Shown: piece after piece, positions 1-7,430 of the stretch
Layout: each line of letters opens with the position of its first letter
Position numbering within the stretch: the stretch's first letter is position 1
NCBI RefSeq assembly: GCF_000416965.1
Contig: NZ_ATCL01000017.1
Location: 1-64,000, forward strand
Source: Exiguobacterium chiriqhucha RW-2
GTDB taxonomy: Bacteria > Bacillota > Bacilli > Exiguobacteriales > Exiguobacteriaceae
Direction: 5' to 3'
Length of the DNA stretch: 64,000 nt
Made by a program: the position numbers and the translations under genes
The notes under the pieces: generated by a model
What the model was told of the DNA's origin: nothing
The model's database searches: none
Seen by the model: the letters and a program-made list of their open reading frames with translations, nothing else

Positions 1-839
1 CCGTTCGACGCTTTCATGTTGTGCGTGAAGTTTTGGGCCGACTCGAACGAGACGACGACCACGTTCTTGCCTTTATACTTCCCGAACATCTCCGGGTCCG
101 GAGCCGCATAGTTCTGACGTGTGAAGTTCTCGACTTCGTCCAGTTCAGAACCGTCTGCGAGCGCCTTCTGGGCCGACGTCTTCGTTTGGAGCATGGCGTC
201 GTAGACGTGGAAGTTGAACGTTCCTAAGTTTTTAACCAACAGCTCTCGGTCGAACGAGCGCGTCAACAGTTCTGGACGCTCCGTTTCGGCGAGGACGAGG
301 TTGAACCCGAACAAAGCCGCGGCCGCACCGAACGTGATTAAGACGCGGCGTTGCGATGCCTGGCTCGTCTCGTTCATCTTCCATAATAGGAATGGAAGCA
401 CGACGAGGTCCCCTAATAGAAGCAAGTCTTTCCATTCGAGAAGCGACAGGAATGAAGACGAGAGCGTCTCCATGTTCGACGACTGGAACAAGACCGGTAC
501 GGTCAAGAAGTCTGTGAACTCACGATAGTACGTCGTATCCGCGAACAAGATGAGCGAGGAGACGAGGTACAGACTGTACAGTGCCCACTTCCGCTTATTC
601 CCCCCAAAGAAGAAGCTGAAAGCGAACAGGAACAACGTGAAACTGAGCGGGTTGATGATGAGGATGAATGCCTGGACCGCGTTCTCGGCCGGCATATTGA
701 AGAAGAACTGATACGCGATCAGCGACTTCGTCCATAACAGGATGGTGAACATCCAAAACAGACGGTGTGTCTTGAACGAGTCGAGCGCCGTCTGGCGGAA
801 GCGGTCCATCCTTCCTTTCGATTGATTCATGGGATTCAT
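1..839 (-). CDS. ltaS: Lipoteichoic acid synthase family protein, N-terminal part (cut by window edge)
   Basis: The first 279 codons of a protein that continues beyond the left edge. LtaS-type enzymes polymerise glycerol-phosphate on the outer face of the membrane using phosphatidylglycerol. Seen here: a short basic N-terminus, then about five hydrophobic membrane segments within residues 25-190, and the beginning of the extracellular sulfatase-like domain, with NVVVVSFESAQNF, which corresponds to the family motif NVIxISLES near the first metal ligand. The catalytic threonine lies beyond the edge. The ATG at 839 has AAGGAG (847-852) at good spacing. Because only half is visible, the exact paralogue (LtaS, YfnI or YqgS type) cannot be decided. 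Confidence 0.85.
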   Translation of the reverse strand, partial: MNPMNQSKGRMDRFRQTALDSFKTHRLFWMFTILLWTKSLIAYQFFFNMPAENAVQAFILIINPLSFTLFLFAFSFFFGGNKRKWALYSLYLVSSLILFADTTYYREFTDFLTVPVLFQSSNMETLSSSFLSLLEWKDLLLLGDLVVLPFLLWKMNETSQASQRRVLITFGAAAALFGFNLVLAETERPELLTRSFDRELLVKNLGTFNFHVYDAMLQTKTSAQKALADGSELDEVENFTRQNYAAPDPEMFGKYKGKNVVVVSFESAQNFTHNMKASN

Positions 840-902
840 GTAAACACTCCTTATATGGAATTCAAGTTAAAGATTCATTTTCTTTTTAGACGTATAAGCT
901 AT

Positions 903-931
903 ATTTTAACGTTCCCTTGAACTCAATTCAA
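903..931 (-). promoter_or_regulatory. Sigma-A type promoter of the ltaS-like gene
   Basis: On the minus strand a TTGAAT -35 element (926-931) and a TAAAAT -10 element (903-908) are separated by 17 bp, about 60 bp upstream of the ATG at 839. Confidence 0.6.
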
Positions 932-986
932 CTAATTGACGTTTACAACTATACACAAACTTAACAATCCGATTGCAATGTTTACG

Positions 987-1015
987 AAAAAAAGACTACC
1001 GAGTCGCCTCGGTAG
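987..1015 (-). terminator. Rho-independent terminator of the TauE gene
   Basis: A perfect 8-bp stem (996-1003 with 1008-1015) and four-base loop, followed on the minus strand by a run of seven T, just after the TauE stop codon. Confidence 0.8.
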
Positions 1016-1034
1016 CCGATTACGAGTGATTCGC

Positions 1035-1814
1035 TCACCCGATGAGATCCATCCAAATTTTTACTGTACTCGCTAAAATGAGTAACGCTAAAATCATCTG
1101 CAGTGATTTCGTCTTCATGTTTTTACCGACGTTCGCGCCGAGCGGTGCGGCGATCAAACTGGCGATAATCATGATGACGGCAGGTTCCCACACAATTTGG
1201 TCGGTGATAATTTTCCCTGCTGTCGAGCCGATTGACGAGATGAACGTGATGGCGAGCGAACTCGCGATTGCCATCTTCGTCGGAATCCGGAGCACGACGA
1301 GCATAATCGGCATCAAAATGAACGCGCCTGCCGCCCCGACGATTCCCGCGGCCACCCCGACGACGAACGCCGAACTCGCTGCAATCACTTTATTGAATGT
1401 GACTTGGTCGAGCGGGACGTCCTCGACGTTCTTTTTCGGTAAGAACATCATGATTGTCGCAATCGTCGCGAGCACGGCGTAGACGACGTTAATCAAGTTC
1501 TCAGACAAGAGCGTCGAGCCGTAGCCGCCGATGAAACTCCCGATCAAGACGGCGACACCCATATACAGGATGAGCTGCTTGTTCAAGTAGCCGCCTTTCC
1601 GGTATGCGTAAATCCCACCGATTGTCGCGAAGAAAACTTGAATCGCGCTGATCCCCGATACTTCATGGGCGCTGAACGCTGCGAAGCCGAGAAGCGGTGG
1701 AATGTACAACAGCATCGGATATTTAATAATCGATCCGCCAATCCCGACCATCCCCGAAATGAACGACCCGATAAAGCCGATCAAAAAGATGGTGATAATA
1801 AATCCAAATTCCAT
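1035..1814 (-). CDS. TauE/SafE family sulfite or sulfur-anion exporter
   Basis: A 259-residue integral membrane protein with about eight hydrophobic segments and the glycine-rich N-terminal membrane motif (GFIGSFISGMVGIGGS) followed by a second copy near residue 150 (GVAAGIVGAAGAF), typical of the TauE/SafE/YfcA family (Pfam TauE). Members export sulfite, sulfoacetate or related anions. It lies 40 bp downstream of a membrane rhodanese gene and next to a CstB-like persulfide dioxygenase, so export of sulfite or thiosulfate made during sulfide detoxification is the likely job; the substrate is inferred from context. Start chosen at the ATG preceded by GGAGGAG. Confidence 0.85.
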   Translation of the reverse strand: MEFGFIITIFLIGFIGSFISGMVGIGGSIIKYPMLLYIPPLLGFAAFSAHEVSGISAIQVFFATIGGIYAYRKGGYLNKQLILYMGVAVLIGSFIGGYGSTLLSENLINVVYAVLATIATIMMFLPKKNVEDVPLDQVTFNKVIAASSAFVVGVAAGIVGAAGAFILMPIMLVVLRIPTKMAIASSLAITFISSIGSTAGKIITDQIVWEPAVIMIIASLIAAPLGANVGKNMKTKSLQMILALLILASTVKIWMDLIG

Positions 1815-1854
1815 ATTAACTCCTCCAATTCCCTACCCTCTATATAAGTAAGTT

Positions 1855-2226
1855 TTATTGTTGTTCCCAAGCAATCATGCCGCCTGAGATATCATAAATT
1901 TCCGTGTAGCCACGTTCTTGCAACAGCTGTGCCGCTTGAGCACTTCGATTTCCGCTCTGGCAGATGACATAAATCGGTTCATCTTTCGGATAAGGTAATT
2001 CGGTTGCATTTAATGATGAAAGTGGTGCGTTCACCGCTCCTTCAATATGCCCCCCCTCGTATTCATCCACTTCTCGGACGTCTAACAAGGTTATTTCTTC
2101 GTTTTCCAATCTGTTTTGCAGTGTTTCGACGTCGATTTTTGTAATTCCACTCTCATCTGACGTAAAAAGAACGATTCCGACCGTCGCTAGCACTAAAATC
2201 GATACAATCATCATGATTTTCTTCAA
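1855..2226 (-). CDS. Membrane-anchored rhodanese domain protein
   Basis: 123 residues: an N-terminal hydrophobic anchor (about residues 3-22), then one rhodanese domain with DVRExxEYxxGHIxGAxNxPL and an active-site loop CQSGNRS with Cys89 as persulfide carrier. The start is a TTG preceded by GGAGG at 7-base spacing. The domain is expected on the outer face of the membrane, where it could move sulfane sulfur. It shares an operon with the TauE-type exporter and is divergent from the soluble rhodanese/CstB operon. Confidence 0.85.
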   Translation of the reverse strand: MKKIMMIVSILVLATVGIVLFTSDESGITKIDVETLQNRLENEEITLLDVREVDEYEGGHIEGAVNAPLSSLNATELPYPKDEPIYVICQSGNRSAQAAQLLQERGYTEIYDISGGMIAWEQQ

Positions 2227-2257
2227 TTTTCGACCTCCGATTCTTTTTCTTGCATTC

Positions 2258-2279
2258 AGTATACCTCAGGGGGTATATT
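2258..2279. promoter_or_regulatory. Inverted-repeat operator of CsoR/CstR type in a divergent promoter
   Basis: TATACC-N6-GGTATA (2260-2277) is a perfect 6-bp inverted repeat. It resembles operators of the CsoR/CstR family, which sense copper or persulfides. On the plus strand TTGCAT (2250-2255) and TATATT (2274-2279) form a promoter with 18-bp spacing. On the minus strand TATACT (2258-2263) can be the -10 for the membrane rhodanese operon. Each -10 thus lies in one arm of the repeat, so one bound repressor would shut both operons. No cstR gene is in the window. Confidence 0.6.
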
Positions 2280-2339
2280 AAAAACAACGAAAGAAACTCA
2301 CTTCAAAAATTCTTGAATCACAAAGGAGATTTATCACTC

Positions 2340-2636
2340 ATGAAAACCATTTCGACTACTGAACTAGAAACGTTGCTTCAATCTGATGAGACGCTCAACT
2401 TGATTGATGTTCGAGAGACAGACGAATTTGCAGGTGGCCACATCAAGCAAGCGAAAAACGTCCCACTCTCTGAATTCGGTGCGAAAGTCGATGAGCTCGA
2501 TCGTTCGAAACCGATTCACGTCATCTGTGCGGCAGGCGGACGAAGCATGAACGCTTCGGCTTACCTCGACTCACTCGGCTTCGATGTCGTCAACGTCGAT
2601 GGCGGCATGATGAGCTGGACAGGTGAAACGGTCTAA
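2340..2636 (+). CDS. Single-domain rhodanese
   Basis: 98 residues, a complete cytosolic rhodanese domain: LIDVRExxEFAGGHI and the active-site loop CAAGGRS with Cys63. The ATG at 2340 was chosen over upstream in-frame starts because AAAGGAG precedes it at normal spacing and the product then matches the family length. It is the first gene of the operon with the persulfide dioxygenase and probably hands sulfane sulfur to it or from it. Expression is likely controlled by the repeat at 2260-2277. Confidence 0.88.
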   Translation: MKTISTTELETLLQSDETLNLIDVRETDEFAGGHIKQAKNVPLSEFGAKVDELDRSKPIHVICAAGGRSMNASAYLDSLGFDVVNVDGGMMSWTGETV

Positions 2637-2705
2637 CAATCTTCTATATATACAGTAAAAAAAGCACAGTCGTTTACAGTCAACTATTCTTAGGGGGTAT
2701 TACAC

Positions 2706-4106
2706 ATGTTATTACGTTATTTCTATGATCAAAAATTAGCACAAGCATCTTATATGGTCGGTTGCCAAATGACCGGCGAAGCCGTCGTCATCGACCCGGC
2801 CCGTAACATCACACCTTATCTTCAAGAAGCTGAAAAAGAAGGCATGAAAATCGTCGCGACGGCTGAGACTCACATCCACGCCGATTTCGTATCAGGTTCA
2901 CTCGAGCTTGCGAAACGCACCGGTTCAACAGCTTACCTCTCAGACGAAGGTGACGCGTCATGGAAATATGCGTTCGCGAAAGACATCGATTCAAAACTCG
3001 TCAAAAATGGCGACACGTTCAAAGTCGGTAACGTCACACTCGAAGTCATGCATACACCAGGCCACACGCCAGAACACATCTCGTTCTTACTCTATGACCG
3101 GAACCAAACACAACCGATGGGCATCTTCACAGGCGACTTCGTCTTCGTCGGCGACATCGGTCGTCCTGACTTGCTCGAAGAAGCAGCTGGCGTAAAAGGA
3201 ACGACAGCCATCGGTGCCGAGCAAATGTTCAACTCGCTCAAGAAGTTCAAAGCTCTTCCTGACTTCGTTCAAGTCTGGCCGGGCCACGGTGCCGGCAGTG
3301 CCTGTGGGAAAGCGCTCGGCGCCATCCCGACATCGACAGTCGGTTACGAGAAAGCGACGAACTGGGCACTTCAAATGACTGATCAAGATGCGTTCATCAA
3401 AGAGTTGACGACGGATCAACCAGAACCGCCGAACTACTTCGCAATGATGAAGAAAGTAAACAAAGAAGGCATTCAAGTGACGAACATGATCGCTCGTCCG
3501 GAAGTCGTCGGTACGGACCGCCTCGACACGCTCGTCGACGAGACACAAGTCGTCGATACACGTACAGGGGAAGAATTCGCCAAAGGACACGTCCCTGGTA
3601 CCATCAACATCCCATACAACACGAAATTCGTCTCATGGGCCGGCTGGCTCGTCAACTTCGACAAAGACATCACGCTCATCGCGAGCGCGGAAGACGTCGA
3701 ACAAGTGCAGACCGATCTTCAATCAATCGGTCTCGACCGTCTCCGCTTCATCGTCCCAGTCGAAGAGCTCGGTCAAGAACTTTTGACGGAAACGTACACG
3801 GACGTGACAGCGGAACAAGCGATTGAATCAGCTGAAAAAGGTGACGTCTTCGTCCTCGACGTCCGAAATGCGACGGAATGGAACGCGAGCCACTATGAGA
3901 AAGCCGAGCGCATCTTACTCGGTAAGTTGGCGCGTGACCACGAAGGCCTCCCGACAGACCAAACGATTGCCGTTCACTGTGCGTCAGGCGTCCGTTCACG
4001 GATGGCCGCGAGCGTGCTTCAATCACTCGGCTACAAGGATATCCAAAACATCCTCGGTGGCTATGGTGCGATGAAGACTGTCCTCAATGCAGAACAAATC
4101 GGCTAA
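2706..4106 (+). CDS. cstB: CstB-like persulfide dioxygenase/rhodanese fusion
   Basis: 466 residues in three parts: an ETHE1-type metallo-beta-lactamase domain (about 1-250) with the metal motif H56-x-H58-x-D60 and HTPGHTPEH; a degenerate rhodanese-like domain (about 260-350) without a catalytic cysteine; and a C-terminal rhodanese domain (about 370-466) with active-site loop HCASGVRSR and Cys425. This order and length match CstB of Staphylococcus aureus, a non-haem iron persulfide dioxygenase-sulfurtransferase that turns persulfide into thiosulfate/sulfite. RBS TAGGGGG (2691-2697); the GGTAT after it gives an imperfect second copy of the upstream operator half-site. Confidence 0.88.
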   Translation: MLLRYFYDQKLAQASYMVGCQMTGEAVVIDPARNITPYLQEAEKEGMKIVATAETHIHADFVSGSLELAKRTGSTAYLSDEGDASWKYAFAKDIDSKLVKNGDTFKVGNVTLEVMHTPGHTPEHISFLLYDRNQTQPMGIFTGDFVFVGDIGRPDLLEEAAGVKGTTAIGAEQMFNSLKKFKALPDFVQVWPGHGAGSACGKALGAIPTSTVGYEKATNWALQMTDQDAFIKELTTDQPEPPNYFAMMKKVNKEGIQVTNMIARPEVVGTDRLDTLVDETQVVDTRTGEEFAKGHVPGTINIPYNTKFVSWAGWLVNFDKDITLIASAEDVEQVQTDLQSIGLDRLRFIVPVEELGQELLTETYTDVTAEQAIESAEKGDVFVLDVRNATEWNASHYEKAERILLGKLARDHEGLPTDQTIAVHCASGVRSRMAASVLQSLGYKDIQNILGGYGAMKTVLNAEQIG

Positions 4107-4125
4107 TGCTATACTACAAACAAAG

Positions 4126-4153
4126 AAAGCGCCCACTCGTCTGGGCGCTTTTT
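4126..4153 (+). terminator. Rho-independent terminator after the cstB-like gene
   Basis: A 10-bp stem (4126-4135 with 4142-4151), six-base loop and T-run, between the dioxygenase gene and the next GTG start. Confidence 0.85.
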
Positions 4154-4169
4154 CTCTAGGAGGGATTGT

Positions 4170-5291
4170 GTGATTGCGATCGGTCCATTGAACGTTCGAC
4201 TCGATTTACTGGCTATGATGGCCAGCCTGCTCATTCTCTACATCGGTTTTAAAAAAATCGGCTTATCGGAAAAAGACCGCGACGTCGTCCTCGGCACATG
4301 GTTCGCCGGTTTCCTCGCGTGGAAAGGAAGTGCAATCGTCCTCGGTCTCGCGTCGACGGGTAGTTTGGCCTTATCCCTTTATGCGACCGGGGGCACGTGG
4401 TCAATCCTGATCGCCGCTGGTGTGATTGCATTTTTCGTCTACCGGCTCTTGCCTAGCCTTCGTGGCTATTGGTTGTTCTCGGCCTTGTTCCTTTGGTTTG
4501 CGATGACGCTCGTCGTCCCGAAATATGGGACGCTCCCGCTGCTTTCTTCATCGCAACCGCTCCATCTCTATATGGCCGCCCTCATCGTCTTACTGCTTAT
4601 CGCGACGTGGCGCTGGATGCGGACACCGACGCTCGGAGCGCTGCTCTGGACGGGGGTCGGTGCATTTTCGATTTGGTTGATCGGGTCAATCGTCACCGGT
4701 ACGTTGAAGTTGTGGTGGATCATTCCATTCTTCCTTCTCATCGCCGTCGCCGCCTACGTGGCGCGACCGTCCCAGAAGGCCATTCAATACGGACTCGGTC
4801 TCATTGTCGTGCTCGCCATCATCAACGCCAGCCTACCAGACGAGACACCACGGCTCGAAGCCGGTTCGTCTCAGACCGGTTTGAACATTGGTCAAGTGCC
4901 GCCGAACTTCGAATTGAAGCGGACGGATGGGACGACGTTCAACTTGAGTAAGTTGCGCGGCGAACGGGTCGTCGTCAACTTCTGGGCGTCGTGGTGCCCA
5001 CCGTGTCGGGCCGAGATGCCCGACATGGCCAAGTTTGCCCGTGAACAAGACGATGTGACCATCGTCGCCGTCAATACGACGACGAGCGAACGGGATGTCG
5101 CTGATGCCGAATCATTCGTCGCCCCGTATGAAGATGCGTTCGAAGTCGTCTACGACGAGAACGGGATGGTCGGGGATGCGTATCGGATTCAGGCGATGCC
5201 GACGACGTACGTCCTCGATGAAAATGGGGTCATCGTCGCCAAGCAATTCGGCGCCATCGACCACGCCTGGCTCGATGCTCAGACAAATTGA
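4170..5291 (+). CDS. Polytopic membrane protein fused to a TlpA-like thioredoxin domain
   Basis: 373 residues. Residues 1-220 contain about seven hydrophobic segments; residues 235-373 are a TlpA/ResA-type thioredoxin fold with FWASWCPPCR (Cys276, Cys279), facing outside if the topology is as in ResA. Such domains reduce disulfides in exported proteins or cytochrome maturation partners. The start is GTG at 4170 behind TAGGAGGG. It follows the sulfide-oxidation operon but is separated from it by a terminator, so a link to sulfur chemistry is only positional. The membrane part is not one I can name. Confidence 0.75.
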   Translation: MIAIGPLNVRLDLLAMMASLLILYIGFKKIGLSEKDRDVVLGTWFAGFLAWKGSAIVLGLASTGSLALSLYATGGTWSILIAAGVIAFFVYRLLPSLRGYWLFSALFLWFAMTLVVPKYGTLPLLSSSQPLHLYMAALIVLLLIATWRWMRTPTLGALLWTGVGAFSIWLIGSIVTGTLKLWWIIPFFLLIAVAAYVARPSQKAIQYGLGLIVVLAIINASLPDETPRLEAGSSQTGLNIGQVPPNFELKRTDGTTFNLSKLRGERVVVNFWASWCPPCRAEMPDMAKFAREQDDVTIVAVNTTTSERDVADAESFVAPYEDAFEVVYDENGMVGDAYRIQAMPTTYVLDENGVIVAKQFGAIDHAWLDAQTN

Positions 5292-5295
5292 AAGT

Positions 5296-5336
5296 AAAGG
5301 AGCGGTTTTCTCTCGATTGAGAAAAGCCGCTCCTTT
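5296..5336. terminator. Bidirectional terminator between convergent genes
   Basis: A long stem (AAAGGAGCGG at 5296-5305 with its complement at 5327-5336, extended inward with one bulge), with T-rich flanks on both strands, serving the TlpA-type gene and the YrvL-like gene. Confidence 0.75.
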
Positions 5337-5359
5337 ATTTGTCTCGCCGGTAATTCTAC

Positions 5360-5776
5360 TCATCTTTTTTCGTAAGCTTCAAATTCTTTTGAACCTCGTT
5401 TTGGAGGATCAGGATCTTGTTGAATAGATAACCACCCTACTAGACCTGTGACAAGCGAGAACAGACTGATCCCCAGTTGAGAAATCGACACAGACGTCAT
5501 CAATCGGTCAATGATATTAACAATGATGAATGTACTCATGACGTGAAGGAACAAAGCTAACATCCCTGTATGTGATTGGATGACATTGAGAGTCGTCAAC
5601 GCCTTCAATAAAGCCGACAGAAACAAGTTAATCGGGATCTCTGACAGTCCGTATACGAGGAAGAAGAGGAGCAGACTCCACAACGATTCATATTGTAGAC
5701 CGAGTATTTTCAAGATTAGAAATTCAAGAGACGTAAACACAATCAATATGATGGAAATAATTAACGTACAAATCAA
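5360..5776 (-). CDS. YrvL-like small membrane regulatory protein (start uncertain)
   Basis: About 138 residues with four hydrophobic segments; the block LEFLILKILGLQYESLWSLL followed by a segment rich in F/L and KALTTL resembles the YrvL family of Bacillus. The open frame runs back into the nitroreductase gene, but the nitroreductase terminator (5834-5855) sits inside it, so the real start must lie downstream. No ATG or GTG is available there. TTG at 5776 has a distant AAAGGA; an ATA codon at 5797 actually has the better GAAGGGGG ribosome site. Family assignment rests on remembered pattern only. Confidence 0.5.
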   Translation of the reverse strand: MICTLIISIILIVFTSLEFLILKILGLQYESLWSLLLFFLVYGLSEIPINLFLSALLKALTTLNVIQSHTGMLALFLHVMSTFIIVNIIDRLMTSVSISQLGISLFSLVTGLVGWLSIQQDPDPPKRGSKEFEAYEKR

Positions 5777-5833
5777 TAAAGGTTTGATTCCTTTTATCGT
5801 GATTGCCCCCTTCTGTATAGACAGCGCCCCCAA

Positions 5834-5855
5834 ATTAAAAACCGCCTGAGCGGTT
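5834..5855 (-). terminator. Terminator of the nitroreductase gene
   Basis: A 6-bp GC-rich stem (5840-5845 with 5850-5855), tetraloop, followed on the minus strand by TTTTAATTT, directly after the stop codon. Confidence 0.7.
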
Positions 5856-5856
5856 C

Positions 5857-6609
5857 TTAATTTTGCTTTGAATAACCTTGAGTCTTCAAGAAGTCTTTTA
5901 CGTCGAGCCGGGTCGGTTTCGATAACATCCGTCCCATTTGTCCGGTCCACGTGTCGCTTCGTTGGTTCGACCCACGGGCCGCGTAGTAGTCGTGAATCGT
6001 CGCATCGTACGCATCGAGTTCTTGTTTCAATTGCTCGGCGTCTGCGACGTATGTGTTCTCGTGATAAATATGTTCGAGCGGGAGACGCGGCTTTTGACCT
6101 TCGACGTGCTCCGGTACACCGATGGCAAGTCCGAAGAGCGGCAATACCCGCTCCGGCAGACCGAGCAGTTCCTTCACAGCGAACATATCATTGCGAATCC
6201 CGCCGATATAGCAAATGCCGAGGCCCATCGATTCGGCGGCCACGACGGCATTTTGCGACGCGAGCGCGACATCGATGACCGCGACAAGCAACTTCTCGTC
6301 CGTCTCGAGCGTCGCATTCACTTCGGCCTCCCTCAGTTCACCGATCAACTCATGTCGATATAAATCAGCGCAGAAGACGAAGAAGTGACCGTTGTCGATG
6401 ACGTACTGCTGGTTACCGGCGATTTCAGCCAGTCGAGCTTTCTTCTCCGGGTCGGTCACCCCGATGATGGAATAGGCTTGGATGAAGCTCGATGTCGAGG
6501 CGCGCTGAGCACTCTCGACGATGAGTCGGATTTGTTCGTCGGTCAACGTCTCGTCCGTGAACGAGCGAACAGAGCGGTGGTTCAATAGTGTTTCGATGAC
6601 TTGATTCAT
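5857..6609 (-). CDS. NfsA-type NADPH-dependent flavin nitroreductase
   Basis: 250 residues. The N-terminal NHRSVRSFTDE and SSFIQAYSIIGV blocks, the central GMGICYIGGIRND-like block and AIGVPEH belong to the FMN-dependent NfsA/FRP branch of the nitroreductase superfamily, which reduces nitroaromatics, quinones or flavins with NADPH. The start at 6609 has AAGGGGGAAG at proper spacing; the longer frame upstream has no ribosome site. Monocistronic by its own terminator. The physiological substrate is not predictable. Confidence 0.85.
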   Translation of the reverse strand: MNQVIETLLNHRSVRSFTDETLTDEQIRLIVESAQRASTSSFIQAYSIIGVTDPEKKARLAEIAGNQQYVIDNGHFFVFCADLYRHELIGELREAEVNATLETDEKLLVAVIDVALASQNAVVAAESMGLGICYIGGIRNDMFAVKELLGLPERVLPLFGLAIGVPEHVEGQKPRLPLEHIYHENTYVADAEQLKQELDAYDATIHDYYAARGSNQRSDTWTGQMGRMLSKPTRLDVKDFLKTQGYSKQN

Positions 6610-6675
6610 GAAGCTTCCCCCTTTTTTCTTATCTTGGCATAACCACAAGATCGGGACAATTTTGAAAGCTTCTAT

Positions 6676-7362
6676 TCAGACATCCACCTCAAAAATCGCC
6701 CACGGTAGCCAAAGGACAGATTCTGTCTCCACGTCTTCTTGATTGCTGTATGTACAATAGCGTTCCGCTTCTTCAAATGTCGATATGAATCCGTGTCTAT
6801 TCAACTGGAACGAGAACTGTTTGGCAAAATCTTGTTCTAGCCCATTACATAGATACGAATGAAACATGCCATTCTCATAACCGAGCACTTCGTACCCGAG
6901 CAGTCTCCCTACTGGCGCGCCGCATCCATGTCGCAATAAACGTTCGACACCATAACGCTCAAGACTCTCTCCTTCGTCCCCTTCTGCTAAAAAGTCAGCA
7001 ACATAAGACTCAGGCAAACCGAGTTCAATGATGTCGAGCTCGATGTGAGAGAAGAAACGATTGCGAAGTCTCTTGGCGAGTTCAACCGTCTGAAACGTTT
7101 GAGGGTATCCGAGGTCCCCACTCTCTTGATGAATCTCCACCCATTCCGTGAGCTTAAAGAACGCTTCTTCGCTAAGTCGCAGTCGTTCTCGATACGCCTT
7201 CTTACGCTCTTTTGAAGTCCCCCAAAGCACATCGAGCGTCGGGTGTTGCTCACAAATGCATGCACTTGCTGATTGTACGGACTCCGGAATAAGTTGCGCG
7301 TCCATATAAGCTGCTCGTTTTGTACGTTCAATCAGCAAATACCCCCCACTTCGTATATTCAT
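6676..7362 (-). CDS. Hypothetical cytosolic protein
   Basis: 228 residues, no signal peptide or membrane segment, and no family I can recognise. The sequence is acidic; a central part (LAKRLRNRFFSHIELDIIELGLPESY) looks helical, and the C-terminal half contains GFISTFEEAERYCTYSN, which is reminiscent of small immunity/SMI1-like or DUF proteins but not diagnostic. The start at ATG 7362 has GGAGGGG at 5-6 bases. It is transcribed towards the nitroreductase gene with a 66-bp gap and no strong terminator seen between. Confidence 0.6.
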   Translation of the reverse strand: MNIRSGGYLLIERTKRAAYMDAQLIPESVQSASACICEQHPTLDVLWGTSKERKKAYRERLRLSEEAFFKLTEWVEIHQESGDLGYPQTFQTVELAKRLRNRFFSHIELDIIELGLPESYVADFLAEGDEGESLERYGVERLLRHGCGAPVGRLLGYEVLGYENGMFHSYLCNGLEQDFAKQFSFQLNRHGFISTFEEAERYCTYSNQEDVETESVLWLPWAIFEVDV

Positions 7363-7390
7363 CTCATCCCCTCCACTTTCTAGTATACGC

Positions 7391-7424
7391 AAAAAAAGCA
7401 GAGTGGCCTGTTCCCACTCTGCTT
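7391..7424 (-). terminator. Terminator of the catalase gene
   Basis: A 10-bp stem (about 7397-7406 with 7414-7423) followed on the minus strand by seven T. Confidence 0.85.
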
Positions 7425-7430
7425 GCGTGT

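Noticed and set aside
2681..2701. Second CstR-type operator upstream of the cstB-like gene
   Set aside because: Only the right half (GGTAT) is good and it overlaps the ribosome site; the left half does not match. Probably the Shine-Dalgarno itself.
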